A stretch of DNA of 64,000 bases, taken from Pandoraea terrae (GTDB lineage: Bacteria; Pseudomonadota; Gammaproteobacteria; Burkholderiales; Burkholderiaceae). Both the position numbers and the translations under genes were made by a program. The notes under the pieces were generated by a model. That model saw only the letters and a list, made by a program, of their open reading frames with translations. It was not told the DNA's origin and ran no database searches. Each line of letters begins with the position of its first letter. The first letter of the stretch is position 1. Shown in pieces: positions 8,807 to 17,457 of the stretch. The stretch spans positions 392,897-456,896 of the forward strand of contig NZ_CABPRZ010000001.1 of the NCBI RefSeq assembly GCF_902459695.1. The letters run 5' to 3'.

Positions 8807-9988
8807 TTAGCGGGTGCCGCTGCGTTTGTTGATCGGTTTCACGGGTTTTTTCGTCGCGCCGACCGCGCGAGACGAACCGCGCGGAATCAACTGCCCGTGC
8901 AGCAGGATCTGGCGCGGCGGCAGCGCAAGCCCTCGCAACCGTTCGATGAGGCAGGTTGCGGCGAGGCGTCCGAGATCGTCGGTCGGCTGCGCGATTGTGG
9001 AGATGCCCGGGCCGACGTAGGGCGACCAGTCGGTTTCATCGATACCGACAAGTCCGAGCGTTTCGCCCCATCGGCCCTCGACGCGCGCCATGGCGGCAAC
9101 GAGGCGCAAGGTGGTCACGGCGTTGTTGGACAGCACGGCGGCGGGGCGGCCGGCCGTGCGCGCACAGAAATCGCGCAGGGCATCGGTCAGCGTGGAGAGC
9201 TGCGCCTCGCCATCCCCGTCAGGCGTTTCGAGCACGCTGCCGGCGACCGGCTGGCCGGTCTTATCATGACGGGCGGCGTCGCGGACGAACTCGCGGAACG
9301 CGGCCTCGCGCTCGATCCGTGAACTGACGGCGCGAATCGGTTCCGTGACGTACAGCAATTCCCGGTAGCCCTGCGCGACCAGATGCCCGGCCGCCTGTTG
9401 GATGGCGGTGGCATTGTCGAGCGAGACGAAATCGGCATGCATGCCGCGATGCTTGCGGTCGACCAGCACGATGGGCTTGCCAAGCTGATTCGCGCGGGCC
9501 GCCGTGCGCGCATCGCGCCCGAGCGTATTCAGGATGTAGCCCTCGACCTGGTACGAAGACAGGGCGTCCATCGCTTCGCACTCGCGCTCGCTGTCATTGC
9601 CGAGGTTGAACAGCATCAGCAGGTAGCCGGCTTCCTGGCACGCCTTCTCTGCCCCGCGCAGCATCGCCACCGAATACGGGTTGGTGACGTCCGCCACGAC
9701 CAGGCCGATCAGGCGTGTACCACCGCGCTTGAGCGCACGCGCCATGCGGCTCGGCGAATAGTCGAGCGCCGCGACGGCCTTCTCGACGCGCGTTGCGATG
9801 TCGGGCGTCAGCAGCGTTTCGCGGTGATTGAAGAAGCGTGAGACCGTGGCTTTGGACACGCCGGCTTCGCGCGCGACGTCCGCGATGGTGGCGCGCGGCG
9901 GCGCGGCCGTCATGCCGTTCGCGCGGGGTGTGGCGGCGGTCTTTCGTGCCGGCGAACGCGGCGCTTGGGCGGATTTTTTGGCGGGCAT
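8807..9988 (-). CDS. ptxS: LacI-family repressor, PtxS-like
   Basis: 393 residues. After a basic Pro/Ala/Lys-rich leader (1-30) comes a LacI helix-turn-helix (TIADVAREAGVSKATVS, 34-50) and the hinge NYSPSR-like YSPSRMARAL, then a periplasmic-binding-protein effector domain. It is on the same strand as, and just upstream of, the transporter-kgu operon. Operators in both upstream regions indicate control of the operon and autoregulation. The ATG at 9988 leaves the nearer operator just outside the gene; a later ATG at 9913 is also possible. Confidence 0.8.
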   Translation of the reverse strand: MPAKKSAQAPRSPARKTAATPRANGMTAAPPRATIADVAREAGVSKATVSRFFNHRETLLTPDIATRVEKAVAALDYSPSRMARALKRGGTRLIGLVVADVTNPYSVAMLRGAEKACQEAGYLLMLFNLGNDSERECEAMDALSSYQVEGYILNTLGRDARTAARANQLGKPIVLVDRKHRGMHADFVSLDNATAIQQAAGHLVAQGYRELLYVTEPIRAVSSRIEREAAFREFVRDAARHDKTGQPVAGSVLETPDGDGEAQLSTLTDALRDFCARTAGRPAAVLSNNAVTTLRLVAAMARVEGRWGETLGLVGIDETDWSPYVGPGISTIAQPTDDLGRLAATCLIERLRGLALPPRQILLHGQLIPRGSSRAVGATKKPVKPINKRSGTR

Positions 9989-10023
9989 CGAGGACTGTGC
10001 CGGCGGCAAAGGCGGGCCGGCCT

Positions 10024-10037
10024 TGAAACCAGTTTCA
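10024..10037. promoter_or_regulatory. PtxS-type operator upstream of the LacI regulator gene
   Basis: TGAAACCAGTTTCA matches the PtxS palindrome TGAAACCGGTTTCA at 13 of 14 positions and sits 36 bp upstream of the chosen regulator start. It suggests autoregulation and supports a start codon at 9988 rather than further upstream. Confidence 0.75.
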
Positions 10038-10141
10038 GGAAATTTCACCGCGATGTTAGCGCCGGGACGAGGGTTGCGTCCACTCCGCATAAACCCGGGG
10101 GAGGCCGGTAAGTCAAGCCGGTAAATGACGCCTGCAAACGC

Positions 10142-10186
10142 AATGCGGCGCCGTTTCCGGCGCCGCATTTCAAACCCGAGGGGTTT
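10142..10186 (-). terminator. paired hairpins downstream of the HU gene
   Basis: Two perfect inverted repeats lie just beyond the HU stop codon: AAACCC/GGGTTT (10172-10186) and a 12-bp stem AATGCGGCGCCG with a TTTC loop (10142-10169). There is no long T tract, so termination strength is uncertain, but the strong stem and placement fit a terminator. Confidence 0.55.
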
Positions 10187-10202
10187 GGGAAGGAACGCTG
10201 TT

Positions 10203-10622
10203 TTACAGCGCGGCGTCCTTCAGTTTCTTCAGGGCGCGCGCCTTGATGCGCACGCTGGCCGGCTTCGCTTCGAACCAGCGATCCTCGCCCGTGAACGGAT
10301 CCTTGCCGAAGCGGCGCTTCTTGGCCGGCACTTGTTGTGCGCCGATCTTGAGCAGGCCGTGCAGCGTGAACTCACCGGCGCCCTTCTTGTGCACGGCGCC
10401 GAGGATCGTGTTCTCGAGCGCGGCCAGGACTGCCTTGACCGTCTTCACTTCGACAGCTGCGGCTTCAGCGAGGTGCGTCGCCAGGCCTGCCTTGGTGAAC
10501 GAGTCCTTGATGGGTTTGACGGCGCCATTAGCGGCAGCGCTTTTCGGCGCTGCAGCAGCCTTGGTTGCCTTCTTGGCCGCAGGGGCCTTCGTGGTCTTCG
10601 TTGCTTTCTTTGCCGTTGCCAT
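10203..10622 (-). CDS. HU-family DNA-binding protein with lysine/alanine-rich tail
   Basis: 139 residues. Residues 1-40 form a basic, histone H1-like Lys/Ala/Thr tail. Residues 41-139 are an HU/IHF fold with the beta-arm region around GKDPFTGEDRWFEAKPA, close to the GRNPQTGE motif of HU. It acts on the nucleoid. Plain HU is about 90 residues, so the tail is the main departure; tailed HU proteins are known in Burkholderiales. It stands alone with its own terminator-like hairpins. Confidence 0.88.
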   Translation of the reverse strand: MATAKKATKTTKAPAAKKATKAAAAPKSAAANGAVKPIKDSFTKAGLATHLAEAAAVEVKTVKAVLAALENTILGAVHKKGAGEFTLHGLLKIGAQQVPAKKRRFGKDPFTGEDRWFEAKPASVRIKARALKKLKDAAL

Positions 10623-10851
10623 ATCGATCCAATCGATGAAAATAAGAAAGTGCCGTCTTGCGAGAGCGGCTTCGCCTGGTTGAAAATCGTTGCTGCGCCG
10701 TCGATTCTACCTAAGAAATCGCGCCTTGCTAGGGGTACCGAAATAATGTTGCGCGTGCGCCGCAGCGCCTTGCGGCAAAAGGGGCGGCGATTGTCGCCGG
10801 TCAGCGTCCCTTCGACGCTGCCGGCGATGTTTGGTTCGACGCCGTCGAAGA

Positions 10852-11424
10852 TCAATTCGGCCTGGCCGGCATGCCCTCGGGCGGCGCTCGCCGCGGCAAC
10901 AGTGCCAGGAGACCCTTCATCGTGTACACGACGATCAGCGTGCCGCACAGATCGCCGATGATCATGATGCACAGGCGCGCCAGCCAATGATCGGTGTCGC
11001 CGCGCAGAAGAAACCACGCATTGTGTAATAACGGGCTCGCGAGCGAGGTAGCGACAATCAGCACCATGAGCTTGCGCGCCGTCAGATTCGTCAGCGTTGT
11101 GCGCAAGCCGTAATACCTGACGGCGGCACGATAGACGAGATACGGCGCCGTGGCGGACAGGATGCCGCCGATGAATGCGCGTACGGTGTCGTCGGGGAAA
11201 AAGTAGAAAAAGCAGGTGAGCCAGGAGCCGGCCATCACCCCGATCGCGCCGGCCTCGCCGAACAGCAGCGTGCATAGCAGACGCATGCCCGCGGGCAGGT
11301 AGACCCAGTTCACGCCGCGCACGAATTCGGAATGGGTGAAGATCCACTCGCTCGCGATCGTTGCGGCGACGAACGCAATGGTCGAGCCGACGATGGCGCA
11401 CAGGTGTAGGCGAAGCGGGGACAT
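10852..11424 (-). CDS. integral membrane protein, function unknown
   Basis: 190 residues with five or six predicted membrane segments (for example LCAIVGSTIAFVAAT and LCIMIIGDLCGTLIVVY) and a short Pro/Arg-rich cytoplasmic tail. The layout, including VYLPAGMRLLCTLLFG, recalls the MASE1-type sensory membrane domain but no output domain follows. Its promoter region is shared with the MarR-like gene that runs the other way. Confidence 0.7.
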   Translation of the reverse strand: MSPLRLHLCAIVGSTIAFVAATIASEWIFTHSEFVRGVNWVYLPAGMRLLCTLLFGEAGAIGVMAGSWLTCFFYFFPDDTVRAFIGGILSATAPYLVYRAAVRYYGLRTTLTNLTARKLMVLIVATSLASPLLHNAWFLLRGDTDHWLARLCIMIIGDLCGTLIVVYTMKGLLALLPRRAPPEGMPARPN

Positions 11425-11542
11425 TCAGTTAGAATCGCGGGCAGACCGGGGGACGACTGGCGCATGATAGCGCAATCGTCTGCGCCGGCCCACCAGAAAA
11501 CACCTGGCCTTCTCCGGGGCCGGCACGAAATGTCAGGAGCGC

Positions 11543-11896
11543 ATGCCGTTGACGCGTCCCGCCGATATTTATCTTCGATTTCTCCAGCTTGCCGAGGCGG
11601 TGCGCGGATTGCCGGCGCTGCCCTCGCTCGACCCGCTCGAAGAGCGCATCCTGGTGCTGGTCGCGCAAGCCAATCAGTCCAAGCGCCGCTTGTCGGTGCG
11701 CGACATGATCGCCGTGCGCGAACTGGGCTCGCCAGCCATGCTTCACAACCGCCTCAAGTCGATGCGAGAGAAAGGCTGGATCGTGCTGCAGGACACCGAA
11801 GATGCGCGGCGCAAGCAGGTGGAGCTGACGCCTGCGGCAATGCGCCATTTCGACAAGCTGTCCCACTGTCTGGTCGAGGCCGTCAACGACGTCTGA
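11543..11896 (+). CDS. MarR-like winged-helix DNA-binding protein
   Basis: 117 residues with an N-terminal helix, a winged helix (SVRDMIAVRELGSPAMLHNRLKSMREKGW, about 51-79) and a wing ending KQVELTPAAMRHF, which resembles MarR-family regulators. The target is unknown. It faces the membrane-protein gene divergently and converges on pagP. A TAGAAT hexamer at 11430-11435 could be its -10 box. Confidence 0.7.
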   Translation: MPLTRPADIYLRFLQLAEAVRGLPALPSLDPLEERILVLVAQANQSKRRLSVRDMIAVRELGSPAMLHNRLKSMREKGWIVLQDTEDARRKQVELTPAAMRHFDKLSHCLVEAVNDV

Positions 11897-11909
11897 GCGC
11901 TTGCGCCTG

Positions 11910-12578
11910 TTACCGGACGTCGCCGAACGTGTAGCGTCCGAACAGAAAGAGGATGTTGCCGTATCCCTTGCCGCCGGGCACATATGTGGTGGTCAGCGAA
12001 AAGCGCCCCACCGTCGCGGCCGCCAGCGGTAGCGCGCCAGGAAAGGGCACACCGCTCATGGTATCCGAGCGTGACATCAGGAATACGCTGTAGCCGAGTC
12101 CGAGATCGACCGGCCCGACCGAGGCGAGCCGCCAGATGCGTCCATACCCGGCCATCGGCGACCAATGGCTATGCGAGTCCCTGAACACCATCGCGTAGAG
12201 CACACGCGTGCCGCCGTTGCCATCGGGCAAGGCGCGTCCGAAGCCGATGCCCCACGGATGCTCGTTGTACTGATCGACCTTCTCGCGCGAATACGCAAAA
12301 CGAAGATGGTGCGTGTGCAGCGGCACGTAAAGATCGGCCGCGCCATGCGTCCAGATGTCGCTGACCTCATGGCGAACGGCTTCGGCCCAGCGGCCAGGCA
12401 GCGAGCGCGTGTCCTGCGCGTCCCTATGCGTAATGGACGTGCCGACGGCTTCCATCGTTCCGACATCTCGCCCTTGCTTGTCATTGCCGAACGCCTGCGC
12501 CCACGCGGCCGAGTTCAATAACACACCGGTGCCCAGCATGGCGGCACTTCGGCATACGTGATTCTGGAAAAGCGTCAA
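11910..12578 (-). CDS. pagP: lipid A palmitoyltransferase PagP
   Basis: 222-residue outer-membrane enzyme that moves a palmitate from phospholipid to lipid A. A signal peptide ends near AWAQ (28). Conserved motifs are plain: DLYVP, HHLRFAY with catalytic H91, NEHPWGIGFG, and FRDSH with D134 and S135, followed by PMAGYG. It is longer than the E. coli protein mainly at the N-terminus. Such palmitoylation is associated with resistance to antimicrobial peptides; no PhoP-type box was recognised upstream. Confidence 0.9.
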   Translation of the reverse strand: MTLFQNHVCRSAAMLGTGVLLNSAAWAQAFGNDKQGRDVGTMEAVGTSITHRDAQDTRSLPGRWAEAVRHEVSDIWTHGAADLYVPLHTHHLRFAYSREKVDQYNEHPWGIGFGRALPDGNGGTRVLYAMVFRDSHSHWSPMAGYGRIWRLASVGPVDLGLGYSVFLMSRSDTMSGVPFPGALPLAAATVGRFSLTTTYVPGGKGYGNILFLFGRYTFGDVR

Positions 12579-12705
12579 CTGTTACTCCGGTTCTATTGAC
12601 AATGCACCAAAGACCTTGGCGCTTTGCTGAAGTTGCGGCATCGCGCCGCATTCCGGTCATTTTGGGAAAATTCTTAGTAATCAAATGGATGTGCAAGATA
12701 TGGGC

Positions 12706-12744
12706 GAGTTATGCACGGTGTTGTGAACATTTTCTGTGGATAAG
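12706..12744 (+). repeat. 39-bp DnaA-box repeat, copy 1
   Basis: First of four copies of a 39-bp unit. The unit reads GAGTTATCAAC, then a short variable part, TTGTGAACA, and TTTCTGTGGATAAG. It contains a perfect DnaA box TGTGGATAA (12735-12743 here), and this copy has TTATGCAC at its start. The surrounding 12579-13255 stretch has no gene I can support. Confidence 0.85.
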
Positions 12745-12890
12745 ATCCGCGGCGCCCATGCGGCGCTTGCGCCCGGCCTGCATCGCGCCTTCGCTGCCGC
12801 TCTCCACCGCGCCGTGCGATCGCCGTTGGCGCAGCGTTTGCGCTTGCATTGCTTTCCCTGCGGCATCAAGCACTTAGGTCACCTATTCGC

Positions 12891-12929
12891 GAGTTATCAA
12901 CTGGCTTGCCAACATTTTCTGTGGATAAG
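12891..12929 (+). repeat. 39-bp DnaA-box repeat, copy 2
   Basis: Second copy, 185 bp after the first, same length and orientation. TTATCAAC lies at the start and the DnaA box TGTGGATAA is at 12920-12928. The middle 9-mer is altered to TTGCCAACA. Confidence 0.88.
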
Positions 12930-13035
12930 CGGCGTGCCGAAATCCCGCACCATGCCTGCGTTTGCGGCGCATGGCCTGCATTGTGGGCGGCCGCAAACCT
13001 CCCTGACGAATCAACCACTTGGCATGTTTGTCCGC

Positions 13036-13074
13036 GAGTTATCAACGGGCTTGTGAACACAATCTGTGGATAAC
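13036..13074 (+). repeat. 39-bp DnaA-box repeat, copy 3
   Basis: Third copy, 145 bp after the second. It has TTATCAAC, TTGTGAACA and the DnaA box TGTGGATAA (13065-13073). It ends 50 bp before the palindromic operator of the acetaldehyde dehydrogenase operon. Confidence 0.88.
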
Positions 13075-13123
13075 GGTGGCGCGCGGGACAGGGCTGGCGA
13101 TAAAAATTCGGTCGGCCTATAAA

Positions 13124-13182
13124 ATCTCAATATATGAGATCAAGATTTACATATTGACATTTATGAGGCGTCTTATTAGGAT
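13124..13182 (+). promoter_or_regulatory. promoter with palindromic operator for the aldehyde/aldolase operon
   Basis: An AT-rich stretch in GC-rich DNA. ATCTCA (13124-13129) and TGAGAT (13135-13140) form a perfect inverted repeat with a 5-base spacer. Just downstream TTGACA (13154-13159) and TAGGAT (13177-13182) are 17 bp apart, a good sigma-70 pair. The IclR-type regulator encoded after the two enzymes is the obvious candidate to bind the palindrome; that link is inference. Confidence 0.6.
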
Positions 13183-13255
13183 CGAGTCAAGTTTTCGCCG
13201 GGTGCCCCAAGGGGGTCGGCGATCGGCCATGACCCGGAACGTTCAGGAGACGACA

Positions 13256-14200
13256 GTGACGGAACAACGGAAACAGAAGGTGGCGATCATCGGTTCGGGC
13301 AATATCGGTACCGACCTCATGATCAAGGTCTTGCGCAACAGCAAGTATCTGGAAATGGGCGCGATGGTCGGCATCGACCCCGCCTCGGACGGCCTGGCCC
13401 GCGCGCAGCGCCTGGGGGTGCCGGTAACGGCGGGCGGGATCGACGGTTTGCTGGCGATGCCCGGCTTCGACGAGATCGCCATTGCATTCGATGCGACCTC
13501 GGCGAAGGCGCACGAGCACCACAACAAGCTGCTGCAGGCGCGCGGCGTGCAGGTGATCGACCTGACCCCGGCGGCGATCGGTCCGTACGTGATTCCGTCG
13601 ATCAATCTCGACGAACACCTGGACTCGACGAACATCAATATGGTGACGTGTGGCGGCCAGGCGACCATTCCCATGGTTGCGGCTGTCTCGCAGGTGGCGA
13701 AGGTGCATTACGCCGAAATCGTGGCGTCGATCGCCAGCAAGTCGGCGGGGCCGGGCACGCGCGCGAACATCGACGAGTTCACCGAAACGACGTCCAAGGC
13801 CATTGAAGTCTTGGGCGGCGCCCAGCGCGGCAAGGCCATCATCGTGATGAACCCGGCCGAGCCGCCGCTGATCATGCGCGACACCGTGTTCGTGCTGTCC
13901 GAGCTGGCCGACCAGGCCGCGATCGAGGCCAGCGTCGAGGCGATGGTCGCCAAGGTCAATGCCTACGTGCCGGGTTACCGCCTCAAGCAGAAGGTGCAAT
14001 TCGACGTGTTCGACGCGTCGCGCCCGCTCAACGTGCCGGGTCTGGGCAAGTTGACCGGCCTGAAGACTTCGGTATTCCTCGAAGTGGAAGGCGCCGCGCA
14101 TTACCTGCCTGCGTATGCCGGCAACCTCGACATCATGACCAGCGCCGCGCTTGCCTGCGCCGAGCGCCTGGCCGCCACCCGCCTGGCCGTTGCCGCCTGA
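13256..14200 (+). CDS. mhpF: acetaldehyde dehydrogenase (acylating)
   Basis: 314 residues. Converts acetaldehyde, CoA and NAD+ to acetyl-CoA. NAD-binding IGSGNIGTD lies at 12-20 and the catalytic Cys132 in TCGGQATIP. In this family (BphJ, DmpF, MhpF) the enzyme forms a complex with the aldolase encoded next, channelling the aldehyde. The GTG at 13256 is preferred over an ATG at 13229 because AGGAGA sits five bases before it and the resulting length fits the family. Confidence 0.93.
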   Translation: MTEQRKQKVAIIGSGNIGTDLMIKVLRNSKYLEMGAMVGIDPASDGLARAQRLGVPVTAGGIDGLLAMPGFDEIAIAFDATSAKAHEHHNKLLQARGVQVIDLTPAAIGPYVIPSINLDEHLDSTNINMVTCGGQATIPMVAAVSQVAKVHYAEIVASIASKSAGPGTRANIDEFTETTSKAIEVLGGAQRGKAIIVMNPAEPPLIMRDTVFVLSELADQAAIEASVEAMVAKVNAYVPGYRLKQKVQFDVFDASRPLNVPGLGKLTGLKTSVFLEVEGAAHYLPAYAGNLDIMTSAALACAERLAATRLAVAA

Positions 14201-14222
14201 GCGGCGCCTGGAGACGTTCAAC

Positions 14223-15242
14223 ATGACGCAGAAAAAACTCTATATCTCGGACGTGACGCTGCGCGACGGCAGCCACGCCATCCGTCACCAGTACAGCATC
14301 GCCAATGTGAAGGCGATTGCCGGCGCGCTCGATCGCGCCAAGGTCGATTCGATTGAAGTCGCCCATGGCGACGGTCTGTCGGGGTCGAGCTTCAACTATG
14401 GCTTCGGCGCGCACACCGATCTGGAGTGGATCGAAGCCGTTGCGGAAACCGTCACGCACGCCAAGGTGGCGACCCTGCTGCTGCCGGGCGTGGGCACCGT
14501 GCACGATCTGCGTTCGGCCTATGACGCCGGCGCCCGGGTCGTGCGCGTGGCAACGCACTGCACCGAAGCCGACGTCTCGCGCCAGCACATCGCCTATGCG
14601 CGTGAACTGGGCATGGATACCGTCGGGTTCCTGATGATGAGCCACATGATCGCGCCGGACAAGCTGGCCGCGCAGGCCAAGCTGATGGAGGAGTACGGTG
14701 CGACGTGCATCTACGTGGTGGACTCGGGCGGCGCGCTCACGATGAACGACGTGCGTGATCGTTTCCGCGCATTCAAGGATGTGCTCAAGCCCGAAACGCT
14801 GACCGGCATGCACGCTCACCACAACCTGAGCCTCGGTGTGGCGAATTCGATCGTGGCGGTCGAGGAAGGCTGTGACCGTATTGATGCGAGTCTCGCCGGC
14901 ATGGGTGCGGGCGCTGGCAACGCGCCGCTGGAGGTGTTCATCGCGGCAGCTGAGCGTCTGGGCTGGAACCACGGCTGCGACCTGTACACGCTGATGGATG
15001 CGGCCGACGACATCGTGCGTCCGCTGCAGGATCGTCCGGTGCGCGTCGATCGCGAAACGCTGGCACTGGGCTACGCGGGCGTGTATTCGAGCTTCCTGCG
15101 CCACGCAGAAGCGGCGGCTGCGAAGTATGACCTGAAGACGGTCGACATCCTGGTCGAACTGGGCACGCGCCGCATGGTCGGCGGCCAGGAAGACATGATC
15201 GTCGACGTCGCGCTTGATCTGCTCAAGCGCCGCGCTGCCTGA
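14223..15242 (+). CDS. mhpE: 4-hydroxy-2-oxovalerate aldolase
   Basis: 339 residues, HMG-CoA lyase-like TIM barrel. Splits 4-hydroxy-2-oxovalerate to pyruvate and acetaldehyde. Catalytic R14-D15-G16 in VTLRDGSH and the metal-binding HAHHN motif are present, and the C-terminal domain that contacts the dehydrogenase follows. It starts 22 bp after mhpF. The usual upstream meta-cleavage genes (hydratase, hydrolase, extradiol dioxygenase) are absent here, so the pair must serve a pathway encoded elsewhere. Confidence 0.94.
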   Translation: MTQKKLYISDVTLRDGSHAIRHQYSIANVKAIAGALDRAKVDSIEVAHGDGLSGSSFNYGFGAHTDLEWIEAVAETVTHAKVATLLLPGVGTVHDLRSAYDAGARVVRVATHCTEADVSRQHIAYARELGMDTVGFLMMSHMIAPDKLAAQAKLMEEYGATCIYVVDSGGALTMNDVRDRFRAFKDVLKPETLTGMHAHHNLSLGVANSIVAVEEGCDRIDASLAGMGAGAGNAPLEVFIAAAERLGWNHGCDLYTLMDAADDIVRPLQDRPVRVDRETLALGYAGVYSSFLRHAEAAAAKYDLKTVDILVELGTRRMVGGQEDMIVDVALDLLKRRAA

Positions 15243-15258
15243 CCTCTGTTTGAAATGA

Positions 15259-16044
15259 TCAGCGCGGCGTGCCGGCCCAACCGAGCTGCCGGCTGATCTG
15301 CGCCGCCGTGCCTGTCACGCGCGGCGCCAGCGCTTCCATGCGCTCGCGGTCCATGTACTTGGTCGTGCTCGACACGCTGATGGCCGCCACCACCTTCATG
15401 CTTGCGTCGTAGATGGGCGCGGCGACGCAGCGAATCTGTGGTTCGTCGTCTTCCAGATCGAACGCGTAGCCTTTTTCCGCATATTCCTTCATTCGCTTGA
15501 GCCAAGCCGCTTCGTTGAGCGTGCGCATGGGGCTCGTCGCGTTGAAGTGTTCCAACTGCTCGCGCCACGCCGACTCGGGTTTGTCGAGCAGCAGGGCCTT
15601 GCCCACGCCGGTGATGCAGATCGGTTTGCGTCCGCCGATGCGCGAGCTGATTTCCACGGCGCGCTTGCCCGGCAGTTTGTCGAGGTACATGACTTCCCAG
15701 CCGTCTGCGACGGCGAGATGGACGGTGTCCTGGGTTTCATCCGCAAGGATCTCGAGCGCCGGACGCGCGACGCGCGGCAAGTCGATTTGCCGGTACGCCA
15801 GGAAACCCAGCTCGATCAGCTTGTTGCCAAGACGGTAGCCCCGGCGCGGCTCGAAGCGCAAGTAGCCGGCATGCACCAGCGCGGACGCGAGCCGGTGCGT
15901 GGTCGACAGGGTGATGCCCGTATGCGCGGCGAGGGCGGGCACGGTATCGATGCCTGCGGCGACGGCCTCGACGATGTCGAGACCGCGAAACAGCGTCTGG
16001 CTGGCGAGCGCGCGAGGGCGCTCGGGGTCGGAAGCATTCGTCAT
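15259..16044 (-). CDS. IclR-family transcriptional regulator
   Basis: 261 residues. N-terminal winged helix (LFRGLDIVEAV ... TLSTTHRLASALVHAGYL) and a C-terminal IclR effector domain (about 80-250). It is convergent with the aldolase gene, ending 17 bp from it. Likely controls the mhpF-mhpE operon through the palindrome upstream of it, but no second copy of that palindrome was noticed near its own start. Confidence 0.9.
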   Translation of the reverse strand: MTNASDPERPRALASQTLFRGLDIVEAVAAGIDTVPALAAHTGITLSTTHRLASALVHAGYLRFEPRRGYRLGNKLIELGFLAYRQIDLPRVARPALEILADETQDTVHLAVADGWEVMYLDKLPGKRAVEISSRIGGRKPICITGVGKALLLDKPESAWREQLEHFNATSPMRTLNEAAWLKRMKEYAEKGYAFDLEDDEPQIRCVAAPIYDASMKVVAAISVSSTTKYMDRERMEALAPRVTGTAAQISRQLGWAGTPR

Positions 16045-16152
16045 GGAGACGGCATGGAGAAAAGGCAAACGTCTATTTTGCCGTGAAACGCCATTCGCCG
16101 CCGGCATAATTCGCGTTTCCCGACGGCCTTTCCCGTCCTTTGCAGGTTGCCG

Positions 16153-17154
16153 TCAGGCATTGCCCAGCGCCAGCAGTTTCTCGTAGACGTAGCATTTGAG
16201 CGCGACGTAATGCGCAGGCTCGAGCGCGGGCAACTCGATGCCATGCAGATGACCGCCGTCGTCCAGGGTTTGCAGGCTGCGGATCGTGCCTTCGGCGGCC
16301 AGTGGGACGTCGATGTCGCCCACGCGCACGCGAAACGCCAACTCGAGGGTGTCGCCGGGCGAGCCGATCTGGGAGGGGGAGAGGAGCGACACCCCTTCGG
16401 CGCTGACGTCCTGAAGCAGGCCGAGTCGTGCCCCGGGCAGGCTGGCGCCCGTCACCGTGGCCACAAGGCGCGCCGGCGCGCGTTGCGAACGGCGCAGCAC
16501 CTTGCGGCGAATCTGCGCAGGCGGGGAGAGCAGGACATAGGGAAACGGCGTCCGTTCGACACGCTCGACGGTGCAGACGAAATGAAAAATATCCTCGCCC
16601 GAAAACGTCCACAGTTCCAATCGTTCGCTGGGTTGCAGGGTCATCGGCGCGGCCCGGCCCGTGGGGGCTGTGAGGAACAGCATCTGATTCGGGGCGTAGC
16701 CGATGACGCGCGTGCGCACGCGTTGCGATCCCGCGCCCGGCGGCAACTGGATCTGCAGCCAATCCCCCGGACGAAGGTTGAGATCGGCCAATCCGTAAGC
16801 CGGTTCGCCGGCGGCGCCATTCGTGCGCGCCGGGGCGGCCGGATCGATGTCGTTTGCGGCGTCGGGCGCCGGGCTTTCGGCGGATGCGTCGCGCAGGGTC
16901 GTTTCCGGCGTATCGGCGTCGGCAGACAGCGATAGCGGACGATGCGGTGAGAAGGTGGTGAAGAGCCACGCGAGCGCGTCGGCGTCAGGGACGTGTTCCT
17001 GCGCTTGCAGCAATGTGTCGCCGTTGGCATCGCAAATCGGCCAGGGCAAGGCCGCGTTCACCGGCACGTCGGCCGGCGTCAAGGGGATCAGGGGCAAGGC
17101 TTGCATGAGAACAGTGATCGCGCGTTCGTCGCCGTGCATCGGCGTTCGCCGCAT
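16153..17154 (-). CDS. PilZ-domain protein, YcgR-like flagellar brake
   Basis: 333 residues. A variable acidic N-terminal part is followed by a YcgR-like N-domain (about 120-220) and a PilZ domain with the c-di-GMP-binding RxxxR (RRSQR) and a D/NxSxxG-type loop (QDVSAEG). Such proteins slow or stop flagellar motors when c-di-GMP rises. No flagellar genes are nearby. A second ATG five codons later is an alternative start. Confidence 0.75.
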   Translation of the reverse strand: MRRTPMHGDERAITVLMQALPLIPLTPADVPVNAALPWPICDANGDTLLQAQEHVPDADALAWLFTTFSPHRPLSLSADADTPETTLRDASAESPAPDAANDIDPAAPARTNGAAGEPAYGLADLNLRPGDWLQIQLPPGAGSQRVRTRVIGYAPNQMLFLTAPTGRAAPMTLQPSERLELWTFSGEDIFHFVCTVERVERTPFPYVLLSPPAQIRRKVLRRSQRAPARLVATVTGASLPGARLGLLQDVSAEGVSLLSPSQIGSPGDTLELAFRVRVGDIDVPLAAEGTIRSLQTLDDGGHLHGIELPALEPAHYVALKCYVYEKLLALGNA

Positions 17155-17457
17155 GCCGGTCGACCCGTTTCAGGTCAGGTAGAGGATGGCGTGAGTGTAG
17201 CGCGCCGCCATGCGATTGACGAGCGGTAGTGGGCCTGCGCGATGATTTTGCAATACGAACCAATCATTCCGGCTTTACGCATCGCGGCCTCATCGCTATA
17301 GGAATTTTCTGTTCGTGATGCCGGACGATCTGCACTATAGTCGGCGCCTTGCCGGCAGCGGCCATCGACGAGGCGGCCGCCGCCGGCGAGTCGTCTTGTC
17401 TGGTGCGGCAGATCGTCCCCCGGGGTCAGTCGGATCAATACACCGAAGGGGGATGTG
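17155..17457. other. intergenic region between divergent genes
   Basis: 303 bp without a supported gene. TATAGT at 17336-17341 is a possible -10 box for the plus-strand unknown gene, but no good -35 hexamer lies at the right distance. AAGGGGG at 17446-17452 is the ribosome binding site of that gene. No repeat or operator was recognised. Confidence 0.4.

Noticed and set aside
5692..9322. Very long plus-strand open frames opposite the ABC transporter genes
   Set aside because: They are antisense shadows with Arg/Gln/His-rich composition; the minus strand holds the recognisable transporter and regulator genes with ribosome binding sites.
12579..13255. Possible chromosomal or plasmid replication origin because of several DnaA boxes
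   Set aside because: No dnaA, dnaN, repA, parA or parB gene is nearby, the boxes are spread in spaced 39-bp units rather than one cluster, and no AT-rich unwinding tract adjoins them apart from the short promoter region.
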